64,000 nt of DNA, taken from NCBI GenBank assembly GCA_918807975.1, contig OU964921.1:9519498-9583497 (forward strand), read 5' to 3'. This document shows, piece by piece, positions 21,151-31,384 of the stretch; position 1 is the first letter of the stretch, and every line of letters begins with the position of its first letter. The position numbers and the translations under genes are program-made. The DNA comes from Aplidium turbinatum. Its lineage: Eukaryota > Chordata > Ascidiacea > Aplousobranchia > Polyclinidae. The notes under the pieces are model-generated. The model was not told the DNA's origin, searched no databases, and saw nothing but the letters and a program-made list of their open reading frames with translations.

Positions 21151-21674
21151 ATGCGTGGTGTTGACAGCAATAATAATAATAATAACAATATTTATATAGC
21201 GCCATATCCACAGTCAAACTATGCTCCTGGGCGCTGTAGGCTACATGACAATGGTGATAGTTAATACGGTAATTTCAGTCATAATGTTCATTGAAGTAGA
21301 ATGTTTTCAAGCAAGTTTTGAATTCATTTAAATTTTCTGCTTCTTTCACGCAAATAGGCAAACAGTACCAGCAACTGGCAATGTGATAAAAGAGCACATC
21401 AAAACAAAGATGCCTTCACAACAGTTGTTTTCTACGTTTTCTCTGCCACACACAACAGATGCTCATCACATGTGGTGGACAGCATTGAAAGAGATGGGTA
21501 GCCTACATTAAAGCAATATTACAATCAAGGAAAAAAAATTTCTAGGTTCCAGTCGAAACAAGATTTTATGATTCATTAGACTTCAGCCAGAACTAAACTT
21601 GAGCAATAATTTGGGAAACTGGCTAAAAGACCTTGTTGTTTGTTGTATTTTTGACACAATTTCGTTCATTGTTG

Positions 21675-21981
21675 ATTGATTGGATCTTTATCCTCGGACT
21701 AGGAAAGCTTCTTGCAGAGCTTAATCCTGGCAGTTTCGCATACTTGTAGAGGCTTTGAATCACTGACGCAGGCCCGGTCACCTAGATTGACAGAGTGAAG
21801 TTTCCGATTGTTGAAGTCTTGTTGCCGGGGAACTATTCCATCCATTAGATGCCGCTGAATGGAGAGCAGTCCTTTACGTGCGTTGCTCAAGCGCACACCC
21901 CGAGAGTCAAACCAGCGCCGCTTGATCTTGAAGCTTCTTCGTTCCAGAAGTGACGCGCTAACCAATTGAGCTATCGGGGCT
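21675..21981 (-). mobile_element. tRNA-derived SINE (family A), full length
   Basis: Reverse-strand copy of the SINE at 6906-7224, with the same tRNA-like head, middle (GGTGACCGGGCCTGCGTCA) and AGGATAAAGAT...AATCAATCAA tail. An ATTGTTG duplication flanks it (21668-21674 and 21982-21988). It sits inside the long-TIR transposon. The close match between copies suggests recent activity. Confidence 0.9.
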
Positions 21982-22328
21982 ATTGTTGTTAGCACAAGTT
22001 CTTTTTTATCGTTACATTGCTGTCAAACAAAGTTTACTCTTGTATGTGGTTCTGTAGTAGCCTATCAAGTGAACGTTTAATGGTTTGTAAATGACAAATT
22101 TGTGTTAACAAAATCATGATAACAATTCACGTGGAACTGTACAGTAGCCTACATTTCATTTACGGAACCTGCAGATCATATTGCTTTTATCTGAAGTAAA
22201 TTATAGGTTGCGTTTGATAGCTGCAACTGATCAAACGTAGCCTAGGCTACTATTGCTTTTAATTTAAGCAAGACTACGTCTTATAGTTTGTCAGTTCGTA
22301 TCATCCTACAAAGTTAGTTGACAGAACA

Positions 22329-22737
22329 TAAATGAGCGTACAGCGTTAACACCATCTCGCCCATTTGCGACAAGTTTGTTTATTGAGCAATGACAAAATA
22401 GCATTTCAAATTGGTGAAAATTCAGCATTTTAGTCGTCGATGCGGGGGCAGTAAACCTTAAGCTTCGAACATGCCTTTACATAGGAAAGTTCTGGGTACA
22501 TCCCACTTACAATTTATAACTAACCAGTAGAAAAATTATAAAAAAAATTATGTTAAAACGGAAAGTGAAATTTCCCTTTTTTTTTTCAAAAAATTGAAAG
22601 TTTGACCCCCCTGCGGGGGCAGAAGATGCGTCCCCAAACTGATGAAAGTTTGCACACGTAATTTTTTCATGCATGTGCCACTTTTTATGACTAGCCGTTT
22701 TTGAATTTCGAAAAAAAGTCAAAAATGGCCCACCCTA
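22329..22737 (-). repeat. right TIR of the long-TIR transposon
   Basis: Reverse-complement partner of 14206-14613. Homology stops at TAAATGAGCG (22329), where the internal sequence begins. Confidence 0.9.
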
Positions 22738-22745
22738 TTGTTAAT

Positions 22746-23230
22746 GCTGTGCGAATTAATTCTTCCAAGTGTTCATTTGTCAAGGTTGCACGATATTTTG
22801 ATTTTACAAAGTTGTAAATTCTTGTAAAAATGAATAAGTAAGTTCTGGTACTACTTCTAAGCTTCAACTAATCGCTGCTTATAGCGACTCTAATAAACTT
22901 CCAATTGTTGCTGACTGAACGCAAAATGAACCAGGAGAAGCACAATGTTGCTTTGCAAAGTCACAATTCCATTGTTTAACAATGGCTACGGTAAAAGAGA
23001 GACTCTTGTTTGATCTTTGTGTTGTATTGGCCGAAAATTATATTTTGAAGACAGTGTAGGATAAATTTTAATTTATACCAACCGATTTTTGCGCCCCTAT
23101 CAATGTGGCGCCCATGGCTCGAGCCATACCTGCTATACCCTAGGTAGGCCACTGCTTGGTTGACAGTCCGAGATAATATATTTATAAAGTAGAATCTTAA
23201 TTTTTTTGTAATACTTACGATTCAATACAA
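22746..23230. other. interior of hAT 14029-23293, no gene
   Basis: AT-rich and non-coding by eye. Contains GGCGCCCATGGCTCGAGCC at about 23110. It reaches the right end of the surrounding hAT element. Confidence 0.4.
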
Positions 23231-23301
23231 GAGCCACAAAAAATATGTTGAAGAGCCGCATGCGGCTCGCGAGCCGCAGTTTGCCCACCATTGGGATAGA
23301 C

Positions 23302-23350
23302 CCTCGGCCCCAGAAGCTCAGACGACGACAAGCTTCTAGTTGCTGTGAAG
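23302..23350 (+). mobile_element. LINE 3' UTR, part 3
   Basis: Right after the second GGATAGAC (23294-23301) comes CCTCGGCCCCAGAAGCTCAG followed by ACGACGACAAG, which looks like a LINE 3' UTR running into a short GAC-rich tail. The exact 3' end is not visible. The assignment rests on continuity across the hAT insertion. Confidence 0.45.
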
Positions 23351-23842
23351 TAACAATTATCCAAAATCTCCGCAATTCGCCTCTATGACGAAATCTTACT
23401 ATGAGTTCACTCTTGTTTTAAAATACCGTAGCCAAGTGAATGTGTTGTTGAAACTCTGAAATTTTAAACTAGGCTAAATATCGATAATCGCTTGCTTTTT
23501 TATTCTGGGAGTTCTTTATAGGCTACAATAAGCTACCTCCACACAAACAAGTTTTATCCACTATGTAGATAATCCTATACATATCTTTATTAGTCCTGAA
23601 TTCATAGTTAGGCTACTACAGTTTTCAAAAATTTGTACGGTATCATAAATTCTGTAGCCTAATTCTTAAATTTTGGACTCGTGAATAAAACAATTCCTGG
23701 AGAAAATTTTCATAAAGTTATTTCTGTGTCATTGAAAGATAGTTAGCTTACGTCAGCAGCGGTTCTGCTGTATTCAAAGTGTTCTAATATTATCCTACGG
23801 ATTATCCTCTCATAAAAACCTAAAATCCTGCATTAGGTTATT
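23351..23842. other. no recognisable feature
   Basis: AT-rich sequence with frequent TAGGCTA/TAGCCTA words. No ORF of note and no clear repeat. Confidence 0.4.
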
Positions 23843-23850
23843 AAACTGTA

Positions 23851-24083
23851 CAGGCCCGGATTTAAGGGGGGGCAGAGGATGAAGGTGTCCCGGCCCCCCT
23901 TTTGAAAGGCCTCCGGACATGGAAAAAATGTAATTTTGTGTTTTTTTAGCCTTTGAAGTTTCTGCAAAATACCGTACAGTGCTGGATTAATGCTACTCCT
24001 ACTATAGCCTAGAGGTGGTTTTTCGCGCACCCGCGCAAAAATGTTTTTTGTGCGGGGGCCCCCATCAGCTAAATCCGGCCCTG
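23851..24083. mobile_element. short hAT MITE, CAGG(C/G)CCGGATTTA ends
   Basis: 233 bp. Left end CAGGCCCGGATTTAAGGGGG, right end TAAATCCGGCCCTG. TSD AAACTGTA on both sides (23843-23850 and 24084-24091). No coding capacity. Confidence 0.88.
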
Positions 24084-24144
24084 AAACTGTAGGCTAATCA
24101 TTAAAACTTGAACCCTTAGAGTTGTGCATTATGTGGATTAGAAG

Positions 24145-24456
24145 CAGGGCCGGATTTAGCCTAAGTGCCGCCTTAGGCAGATAAGAAAAGTGCTGCCCCC
24201 CCAAAAAAAATTTCGATGGTGCGCTACGATTTATATTTTCAATTCTTTCCAAAAAAGTCATTTGCACTGTTTATAAATGTGTGTGATAACATATTTATTA
24301 ATTGCTGCTATATATCTGAATATAGCCTATCTGTTGTGAATTATTATATTCACGTACAGTAGGCTACGCCTATCATCAATGTAATATATTCGTATGTTTT
24401 GCGGCCTCCAATAATTTTCCGCCCTAGGCAACTGCCTACTGACAAATCCGGTCCTG
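24145..24456. mobile_element. short hAT MITE, CAGGGCCGGATTTAG ends
   Basis: 312 bp. Left end CAGGGCCGGATTTAGCC, right end GACAAATCCGGTCCTG. Flanks ATTAGAAG (24137-24144) and ATTAGAAA (24457-24464), 7 of 8 bases the same. Related in end sequence to 23851-24083 but different inside (TTAGGCAG / CTAGGCAACTGCC). Confidence 0.85.
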
Positions 24457-25296
24457 ATTAGAAATTGTAATGAAAAGTACGTTGAAAACGATTGTAGAGT
24501 TCCAGCCGATATTGAATAAATTGTGAAAGTGGAAGTTATTACCAATCGTAAAGTAGCTGTTGCAAATAGGCCCAGTAACTTAGTGTAACTTGTATCTATT
24601 TTGAAATCGACGAAGACGTTTGCTGTTCGGAATTTGATTTCTTTACGTGCTGGAAGTGATTAACTAATCGTCAGTTCAAGGATTTCATCTATCATTTAAT
24701 AAGTAGAACTCCCGTATTCGAACATTTACCGTTTGATATCCCAATAAACTACGTTACGTCATCAATCTTTCCAAAGTCCCTTACGTGTAACTAGAGATGT
24801 AAAAAAACGTTTTTTTTTGTTTTTAAAAAAAACGAGCTCGTTTTTTTTGTTTTTTATCGTTTTTTTTGTTTTTTATTCGTTTTTTTTGTTTTTTTTACCT
24901 ATTTTTTTATTAAATGTCACAATATGCAGCAATTAGGGTAAACTCATTGCAATAGCGTCTCTTTCAACAAAAAAATAGTCTCATAACTCGTATAACATCT
25001 TTCAAATGAGACAATATGTCTCTCAAGTCTCAACACACGAGCCATAAGGGCGCGTTCACACTATAAGAAAATATCGTGGCGGCAACGCGAAGCAAACGTA
25101 TGACGAGAAAAAAAATGTCTACACTACAGTTATTTCAGTGCAGGCAAAGCAAAACGAATACCAATGCCTTTATGACGCAACAATGCTTTTTTCATCTGTT
25201 GTAAAAATGGTTTGATCAGTGTCACGTCACTTGTCAGATCATCACTGCAGTGCTGTCACAGTGTTATTGCTGCTACTTTTATTAAACTTGGTTAAG

Positions 25297-27131
25297 ATGC
25301 ACTTTCACAAGGTGAGAAAAGCTCGAAGAAAAGTTATTTTATTGCAAATGTTGCATGCTCTGGAGCGTGCACAGAAAAAGAAGAAAGAGCGGAAATATTG
25401 GGTTCATCCTATTTTGCAGAAGAGAGATAGTGAAGGTAAGAAGTTTTCATTATAGTTTAATGGTTGTCTAATAAAAAACTACACGTGTTTTCACTGTTGG
25501 TCTATGTAGTAGGCCTACAAATTTGTCGGCAGCAGTGGCCGAGTGGTTAGCGCATTGGGCTCGCAGTCGAGAGCCTGCATGTTCGACTCCAGCCACCCGC
25601 ACTTGCTGTTGTTTCTGTGGGCAAGAACCTTCACGATAATTGCCTCTACCCAGTGATCGATTTCGAGTAATGGGTAGTACCAAATTTAAGTCATAAGTAG
25701 AGTAGACAACCGGAAACAGACATTGCCGTCGGCTGCAGCGTGGGTCAGATGTACGTCGGAAGGCGTACACCGATGCATAGCGCTCAAATCCGCTTTCCCG
25801 CAATGCAGGATAAAGATAAAACAAACAAATAGTAGCCTATGACAACCTAAATGTTGCAGGTGATTACTGCAAACTGGTAAAGGATTTACGAGATTTAAGG
25901 CGGCCTCACTTCTTCACTACATTTCGTATGACACCTGAAGCTTTCGACATACTGGTTGAAAAAGTGGGTCCTTTAATCAGGAAGCAACACACGCACTTAC
26001 GAAAACCCATTTCTGTGGAAGAAAGAATTGCTGTCACCCTCAGGTAGCATAATTTAAAAGTCTACAAAACATTTAGTAGCACAGTAGTCTATAGGCTAAC
26101 AACACTTGCTAACATTTACAGACCGACTTTCTTAAAAATAAGCAATCCGGCAAAGCCCATTTGAAGTTGATTTATGTTGCTTGTTTTGCAGATTTTTGGC
26201 GACTGGTGACAGCTACTTCACAATAGCTTCAGCCTACAGAATGAGTAGGCCCATTGTGTGCCAGATTGTTCCAGAAACTTGTCGAGCCATTTGGAATATT
26301 CTAAGCCCTGAACTGATGCCTTTACCAACTACCTCTGAATGGGAAAAGATTGCAACAGATTTTAATTATTTTTGGAATTTCCCTCACTGCGTTGGTGCCG
26401 TAGATGGCAAACACATCGTTATTCAAGCACCACCAAATTCAGGGTCATCGTTTTTCAACTACAAAAGAACTCACAGTATTGTGTTAATGGCTGCTGTTGA
26501 TGCTCACTACAATTTTGTTTTCGTCGACGTCGGGTCCTACGGGCGACATAGCGATTCTACTATATTCGCTCAGTCTGAATTTGGAAAACTATTAGTCAGT
26601 GGGCAGCTTGGACTTCCAGCAGATAAACCGCTACACGGTACAAACCAACCATCAATGCCGTTTGTATTTGTAGGAGATGAAGCTTTTGCCCTCAGTCAAA
26701 ACTTGATGCGACCTTACCCTGGTTCAGGCCTATCTCATGATAAAAAAATATTTAACTACAGGCTGTCGCGTGCGCGACGAATTGTAGAAAATGCTTTTGG
26801 CATATTAGCTTCAAAGTTTAGATGTTTTCGTCGTCCTCTTCTAGTTGCTCCTACTTCTGCTGATGCAATTGTTAAGGCAGCCGTTGTTCTTCACAATTTT
26901 CTCCGACGTGAGTGTGGTACACAATATCAAAGTCCGAATTCCACTGATCATGAAGATAGGAATGGGACCGTGCACCTAGGTGAATGGAGAACGGAGGGCA
27001 TTTCTCAAATGCGTCGCATCGGAAGACGAAGCTCATCTGAAGCCATCAATGTACGCGAATCTTTCAAAGATTATTTCAGTGACGTTGGAGCAGTTTCATG
27101 GCAAAATGAAAAAGCTCTGAGCACTACGTAG
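25297..27131 (+). CDS. Harbinger DDE transposase (HARBI1-like), 3 exons
   Basis: Exons 25297-25435, 25860-26043 and 26192-27131 join with GT-AG introns in a single frame of 420 codons. Exon 1 ends KYWVHPILQKRDSEG, a HARBI1-family signature, and exon 2 has LRDLRRPHFFTTFRM and EERIAVTLR. Exon 3 has the DDE core: VGAVDGKHIVIQ (first Asp), FVFVGDEAFALSQ (second Asp) and RARRIVENAFGIL (Glu). An upstream in-frame ATG at 25219 adds 26 residues including a Leu run; I prefer 25297 as the start because the family usually begins close to the conserved region. Intron 1 carries a SINE. The frame is open and all three acidic residues are present, so it may be functional. Confidence 0.9.
25518..25830 (+). 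mobile_element. tRNA-derived SINE (family B), in transposase intron 1
   Basis: The tRNA-Ser-like head reads GCAGTGGCCGAGTGGTTAGC with B box GTTCGACTCC. A middle domain has GTGGGCAAGAACCTTCACGA, a conserved SINE core seen in many invertebrates. The 3' end is GCAGGATAAAGATAAAACAA. The flanks TAGTAGGCCTA (25507-25517) and TAGTAGCCTA (25831-25840) look like a slightly decayed TSD. Different from family A in head and body; both share the AGGATAAAGAT tail, which suggests mobilisation by the same LINE type. The tail alone also occurs at 32347 and, inverted, at 34622. Confidence 0.85.
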
Positions 27132-27246
27132 CTTAAGATGAATTGTAGCATGAAATAACCATTTTCAAGTGTGTTTCATCACAATGTATTTCAATGAAAA
27201 ATGTAGAAACTTCAGAAATGGCATACTAATATAATAGGCTACTAGT

Positions 27247-30200
27247 TCAATGTAATGATTCCACTTGTTGTGTGTACTTTTTAACCAGCTCCATCACTTC
27301 GTTTTGGAAATTCATCCTGATTAGTTTTGGCATTTGTCTGGCCTCTTTAGCTACAAAGTCAAAGAAAGAGCCGGTGGAATCATGTTCTTGTTCTGCAAAA
27401 ATAAAAACAGATACATTATAACAAATTGTGTTAAATTATTTCATGTGCTTTCAAACTTGTGTGAAGTTCTCGAGGTTGCAATGCCAGTTCAGTATATTTA
27501 TATTTCTGACCAACAAAGCAGAAAAATAAAGCTAAAAGTTGAGTAGGCTTACTGAATAGAAATTAACTACAGAACATTTTGAAGTTTATTATGGTAAAGA
27601 AAGGTAGGCTATTGCAGTTTCAAAACAGCAGAAAGTTTGGTTACCTGAGCTTCCTTCTGTATGTCTTTTAACTCCTTCATGCAAAAGCTAGCAATGGATG
27701 TCGTACAATCGCTAAATTTACGTTTACGACCGCCAGTTCTTTTCTTTGTACAAGTATATGTGACAGACGTAAAGCAATATGAAGCCTAAGCTATGACATG
27801 TTTGGTTTTTGAATTTTTATCCTCAAACTGACAAAGCCTCAATATGTCCGTTTCGCATGCTTGTAAATTGTAGAGGCTTTCGCTAAAACGCACACCGCGA
27901 AAACCGAACCGGCGCCGCTTGATCTTGAGTCGGGTGCTTAGTCACTGACATCTGTTAACAGGTCCATAAACACACACAACATAACCCACAAATGATTTGC
28001 AATGAATTCAGCATTTACAGGCGTAGCCTACTTCCGCTTATTTACCTGAACTCATACGCTGGTTCAATGAAATTGACGGTGATTCTACTGAATCAAGCTC
28101 GTTGCCCTCAAGAGAAAGAGCGACATTTTCATTTGGAGCCTCCGATGATTGGCTGTTGTCTAGCAATGAATTAAAAACTGACTGAGTGTCAGCTTGTATG
28201 TCTCCAGCGATGTGGTAGTCAGCTTCATTTTCTGTAAGAGGTGATTTTTCTTGAAGCTCCTCTGAGATTCCAAACGTCAGATTTGAAGTAGTTCTGTGAA
28301 AACATTTGTATACTTTCAGTGCCATGGCCCATGGGTATTTGGGTAAGGCTATTCGAAACAAAAATATTTCGTTTCGAAGCGAAATTTTTTTTCTTGATTT
28401 CGTTTCGAAATAATTTCTGAGTAAAGAAATTCGTTTCATTTCGAAATCCAAGCCATTTCGTTTCGTTCTGTGTTCGAAACGAAATATACAAGAGTTTGGA
28501 AATATAAAAAGTGGCAAAAACTCATTCATCAAAGTGAATTCGCATTAAGGCTGTTTCGAAACAAAATTCCTTTTCTTGGTTTTGTTTCGGAGCAAAAATC
28601 TTTAAAAAGAATTTCGTTTCGAACAGCCTTAGTATTGGGTACGCAACAAAACATTTCAGTGACATTGACATGGGCTAGCAGGCTTATCCTTGAGCAATTA
28701 ATTTTCAGTTATGGCAACATACGTTTGTATGAAATACATATTGATTGAGATAAATGTAGGCTACATACAGGTACAGATCGATTTATTTTGCACCACATAG
28801 GCTAAGTAATACCTGAAAGTACTTACTTTCTATATGCCATGACTGGGTCAAGAAAGCTCATAATGTTGAGCAAACTCCATGGCTTGCTAGTGGCAGCTGC
28901 ATCGCCAGATCGAGGGATTTTTTTCCTTATTCGTCTGTATTTATCCCGAAGTGATTTCCACACTTTGGAACAGTCTGAAACTAAACAAGCATATTTTCAT
29001 CTAACATGATACATATTAATGACTTATGTATGACACTGATTTGTCCTGCATGTTCGGTCCTGTAACAGGCTACCATGAACAGTTACATGGCTAAAAAACA
29101 AGGATCCCATCAAGCAAAACATTGAGTAATATGGTGAATCTGATATGTCTCTTAACTAAAGTAACTGTGGTTACCGTACTCAATGTTAGGAGAAATGCAG
29201 ATGATAAATTTTACTTGGATCCATGTATTGTAGGATGCAACCAAACGAATGAAACTAGTAAATAAAAACAGTCAAGTTTGGCAAGTATATATATAACTAA
29301 AATTTATTTAACCCTTTGAGGACCGTTGGTACATATGTGTACTAAGAACCAGGTACACATATGTACCAACGGTCCTCAAAGGGTTAAGAGCTTTTGCCAC
29401 CTAAAATGTCAGGGTTATTCAAAGAGAATATGTTGTATATATTTGAATATGACTACTGGTAACCTACTGATGAAGCTGTCTTGATGGAATCAAAAGTGAA
29501 AGTTCTAAATCTAGTACAAGTTCTACATTTTAGAGAAAGTTTCTGGCAAAAGTTCTAAATCAGTGGTTTTCAACCTTTTTTGGATTGTGCCCGGAAAATA
29601 AAAATATTCAATAAAAGCATATTTAATGCAAAATTGAACTAAATTTGATTCATACCGACAACCAATCTATGGTGTGTCTCGTTTTTCCGCGTTAACACAA
29701 ATTTTTGAAATCAATATTGCGGGATAAAATATTAATGTCACCATTATCTGAGATGCAGTCTTTTTGTATACGAGGTAAATGCAATCTTTTTGCAATGTAA
29801 TGACTGCTTTTATGACATTCCACCAATTATTTCCATTTCTTATCAAGCTAGGCTAGAGAAAAAATACCAGTTGAATAAACTCTACATTTTCACCAGTTGA
29901 ATGTATAGTAATCTTTCATGCATTTATGGAAATCAGTTTCAGTGAGATGGTTGGTGCTTTATTTTTTTACAAGCTTGTCAATGTTTGAAACTGTTGCTAA
30001 AAATATTTTATTTTCATACAAAGTACACACTGAGGTTTTTCAATGTCTTTGAGAACAATACTGAGAAATCCATAATCCATATTTGGCATAAGATTCCAAA
30101 TAACCTTGTATACAAAAAGACTGCATCAGAGATAATAGTGACATTAATATTTTATCCCACAGTAGGCTATCTAACATAATCCTCAAGCAGTGCTTAGCAT

Positions 30201-30753
30201 TGGACTGGACACTGCAATCCTCAATGTGACATATGATACATGTAAATTGTAGGCTACCAAGGGAAACATATACCGATAGGCTACGATTTCTTAATCATTT
30301 TGTTTATCTGCAAGGTTTCAACAACATAGGCCTAATTAAAAAGAAATTCTTTTGTGGCAGTCTGTAGAGGTATGGGTTATGTTGGTATAGATCTCACATC
30401 GTTATTATGCACTTCAAATACAATAAACTACGAAAAGCAATAATAATACTTTAAATATACCCCCAAAAACACTTTTACACTATGTTATATTCGGGTGGTC
30501 CTTATATGTAGTTATAATTCAAAAGTTAGCAAATAAGGACCACTCTAATATTATACAGTATACCGGTACTAGGTAGGCTACTACAAGACTCACCATCAGG
30601 GCAATTACACTGAGCCGCAACTTGCACCCAAGCGTTCTCACGGCTGTTGTAGTTGTGGTAGGACTGTGTCTTCACATCCCAAAGACATGAAAAGTCCTGT
30701 ACGGCCAAAATCAAAGCTTCCAATTTTTGGTCGTTGTTGAAAAATGTGCTCAT
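27247..30753 (-). CDS. MADF/BESS-domain protein of the Harbinger element
   Basis: Visible exons on minus: 30594-30753, 28827-28974, 28046-28293, about 27645-27755 and 27247-27392. Exons 1-2 join in frame to a MADF (Myb/SANT-like) domain: LILAVQDFSCLWDVKTQSYH, ENAWVQVAAQ, SKVWKSLRDKYRRIRKK, then KPWSLLNIMSFLDPV. Exon 3 is an acidic linker (SQSSEAPNENVALSLEGNEL). Exon 4 has a basic GGRKRKFSD and a helix IASFCMKELKDIQKEAQ. Exon 5 holds a BESS-like motif, FFDFVAKEARQMPKLIRMNF, and ends EVMELVKKYTQQVESLH. The simplest GT-AG joins of exon 4 do not keep the frame to exon 5, so its borders are uncertain. Confidence 0.75.
27814..27929 (-). mobile_element. SINE family A fragment
   Basis: Diverged minus-strand piece with TTTCGCATGCTTGTA, TAGAGGCTT and CGGCGCCGCTTGATCTTGA in the order of the full-length copies, but with the centre deleted and the tRNA head missing. 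It lies in an intron of the MADF gene. Confidence 0.7.
28344..28631. mobile_element. hAT-like MITE, TAAGGCTATTCGAAAC ends
   Basis: 288 bp. Left TAAGGCTATTCGAAACAAAA, right TTTCGTTTCGAACAGCCTTA. Flanks GTATTTGGG and GTATTGGG look like an 8-9 bp TSD with a one-base indel. The body is built from TTTCGTTTCGAAA repeats. It lies in the intron between MADF exons 2 and 3. Confidence 0.75.
29312..29383. mobile_element. piggyBac-type palindromic MITE, 72 bp
   Basis: Perfect hairpin: CCCTTTGAGGACCGTTGGTA...TACCAACGGTCCTCAAAGGG around a 10-base loop. It is flanked by TTAA (29308-29311 and 29384-29387), the piggyBac target. CCC-start ends also fit piggyBac. Confidence 0.85.
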
Positions 30754-31384
30754 TTTTTTACTGAGAGTAACGTAACAACTAGTAGGGCTAGCTACAATAA
30801 TGTTATGATCTAAATGATACCCTTTCTAAGTTACTGTTCTAACTACAGATTCTAACTAAAATAATTTGGATATATTCCTGATTCACTGGTCATGAAACTG
30901 AGCACTTTGGGTACAAGCTTGCTGTCCTAGGTAGCCTAACCATACTCATTTTATAATAATTTTCCTTAACTACTGTCCTAGGTAAAGCCAAAATAACTTA
31001 CTGAGACCCAGCAATTGCCTTATCTGCTACAGAAACTTTCCCAGGCTATTCAATATCCCTGTATAACTACCAGCTTCAAACAGGGTAGTTGTCCAGACTC
31101 CAGCCTAAGCGAAGCAGACACCCGAGACTCAGAAAATCAACTTTCGAGCCAAAAACACGCATGACGTCACGCAGAAACCAAGCGCAGCTGAGCAGAAAAA
31201 ACGCTCAGGATCGATCTTTGTCACACGCTCACTTTGTGAAACTGAAGCAAAGCAACCGCAAGTAAGCGACACCAGGCGATAATAAAACAAACAAAAGGTT
31301 CGCTTTGCTGCGGCGAAAATAACTGTAGTGTGAACGCGCCTTAAAGGTTTCTCATCGTCTCAAATAGTAACACAGTGTCCTATG

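Larger units (their letters stand above)
14206..22737. mobile_element. DNA transposon with 408-bp TIRs and an unnamed transposase family
   Basis: The ends are TAGGGTGGGCC and its complement. They are flanked by a perfect 8-bp TSD, TTGTTAAT (14198-14205 and 22738-22745). The TIRs span 14206-14613 and 22329-22737 and match at roughly 95% by eye. They include TCTGCCCCCGCAGGGGGGTC. Without the gypsy element and the SINE the unit is about 3.5 kb. The 8-bp TSD suits hAT or P. The transposase (see 19882-21150) fits neither clearly, so I leave the superfamily open. Confidence 0.85.
14029..23293. mobile_element. hAT element, CAGGGGTGGG ends, split by other insertions
   Basis: The left end CAGGGGTGGGAAAAGTTG and the right end (reverse complement CAATGGTGGGCAAACTGCGG) are flanked by a perfect 8-bp TSD, GGATAGAC (14021-14028 and 23294-23301). 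Subterminal GAGCCGC / GCGGCTC words occur on both sides. Without its insertions it is about 730 bp, so it is non-autonomous. Confidence 0.85.
25048..31341. mobile_element. PIF/Harbinger transposon with two genes, apparently autonomous
   Basis: 6294 bp. Ends GGGCGCGTTCACACTA and (rc) AGGCGCGTTCACACTA, flanked by TAA (25045-25047 and 31342-31344). It encodes a DDE_Tnp_4 (HARBI1-like) transposase on + and a MADF/BESS DNA-binding protein on -, transcribed toward each other. This two-gene set is the known Harbinger arrangement, in which the Myb/MADF partner carries the transposase to DNA and the nucleus. Its introns have picked up a SINE, a SINE fragment, a hAT MITE and a piggyBac-type MITE. Confidence 0.93.

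Noticed and set aside
14206-22737. Polinton/Maverick, because of long TIRs
   Set aside because: No DNA polymerase B, integrase or capsid gene outside the nested gypsy element; the TSD is 8 bp, and the unit without insertions is only about 3.5 kb.
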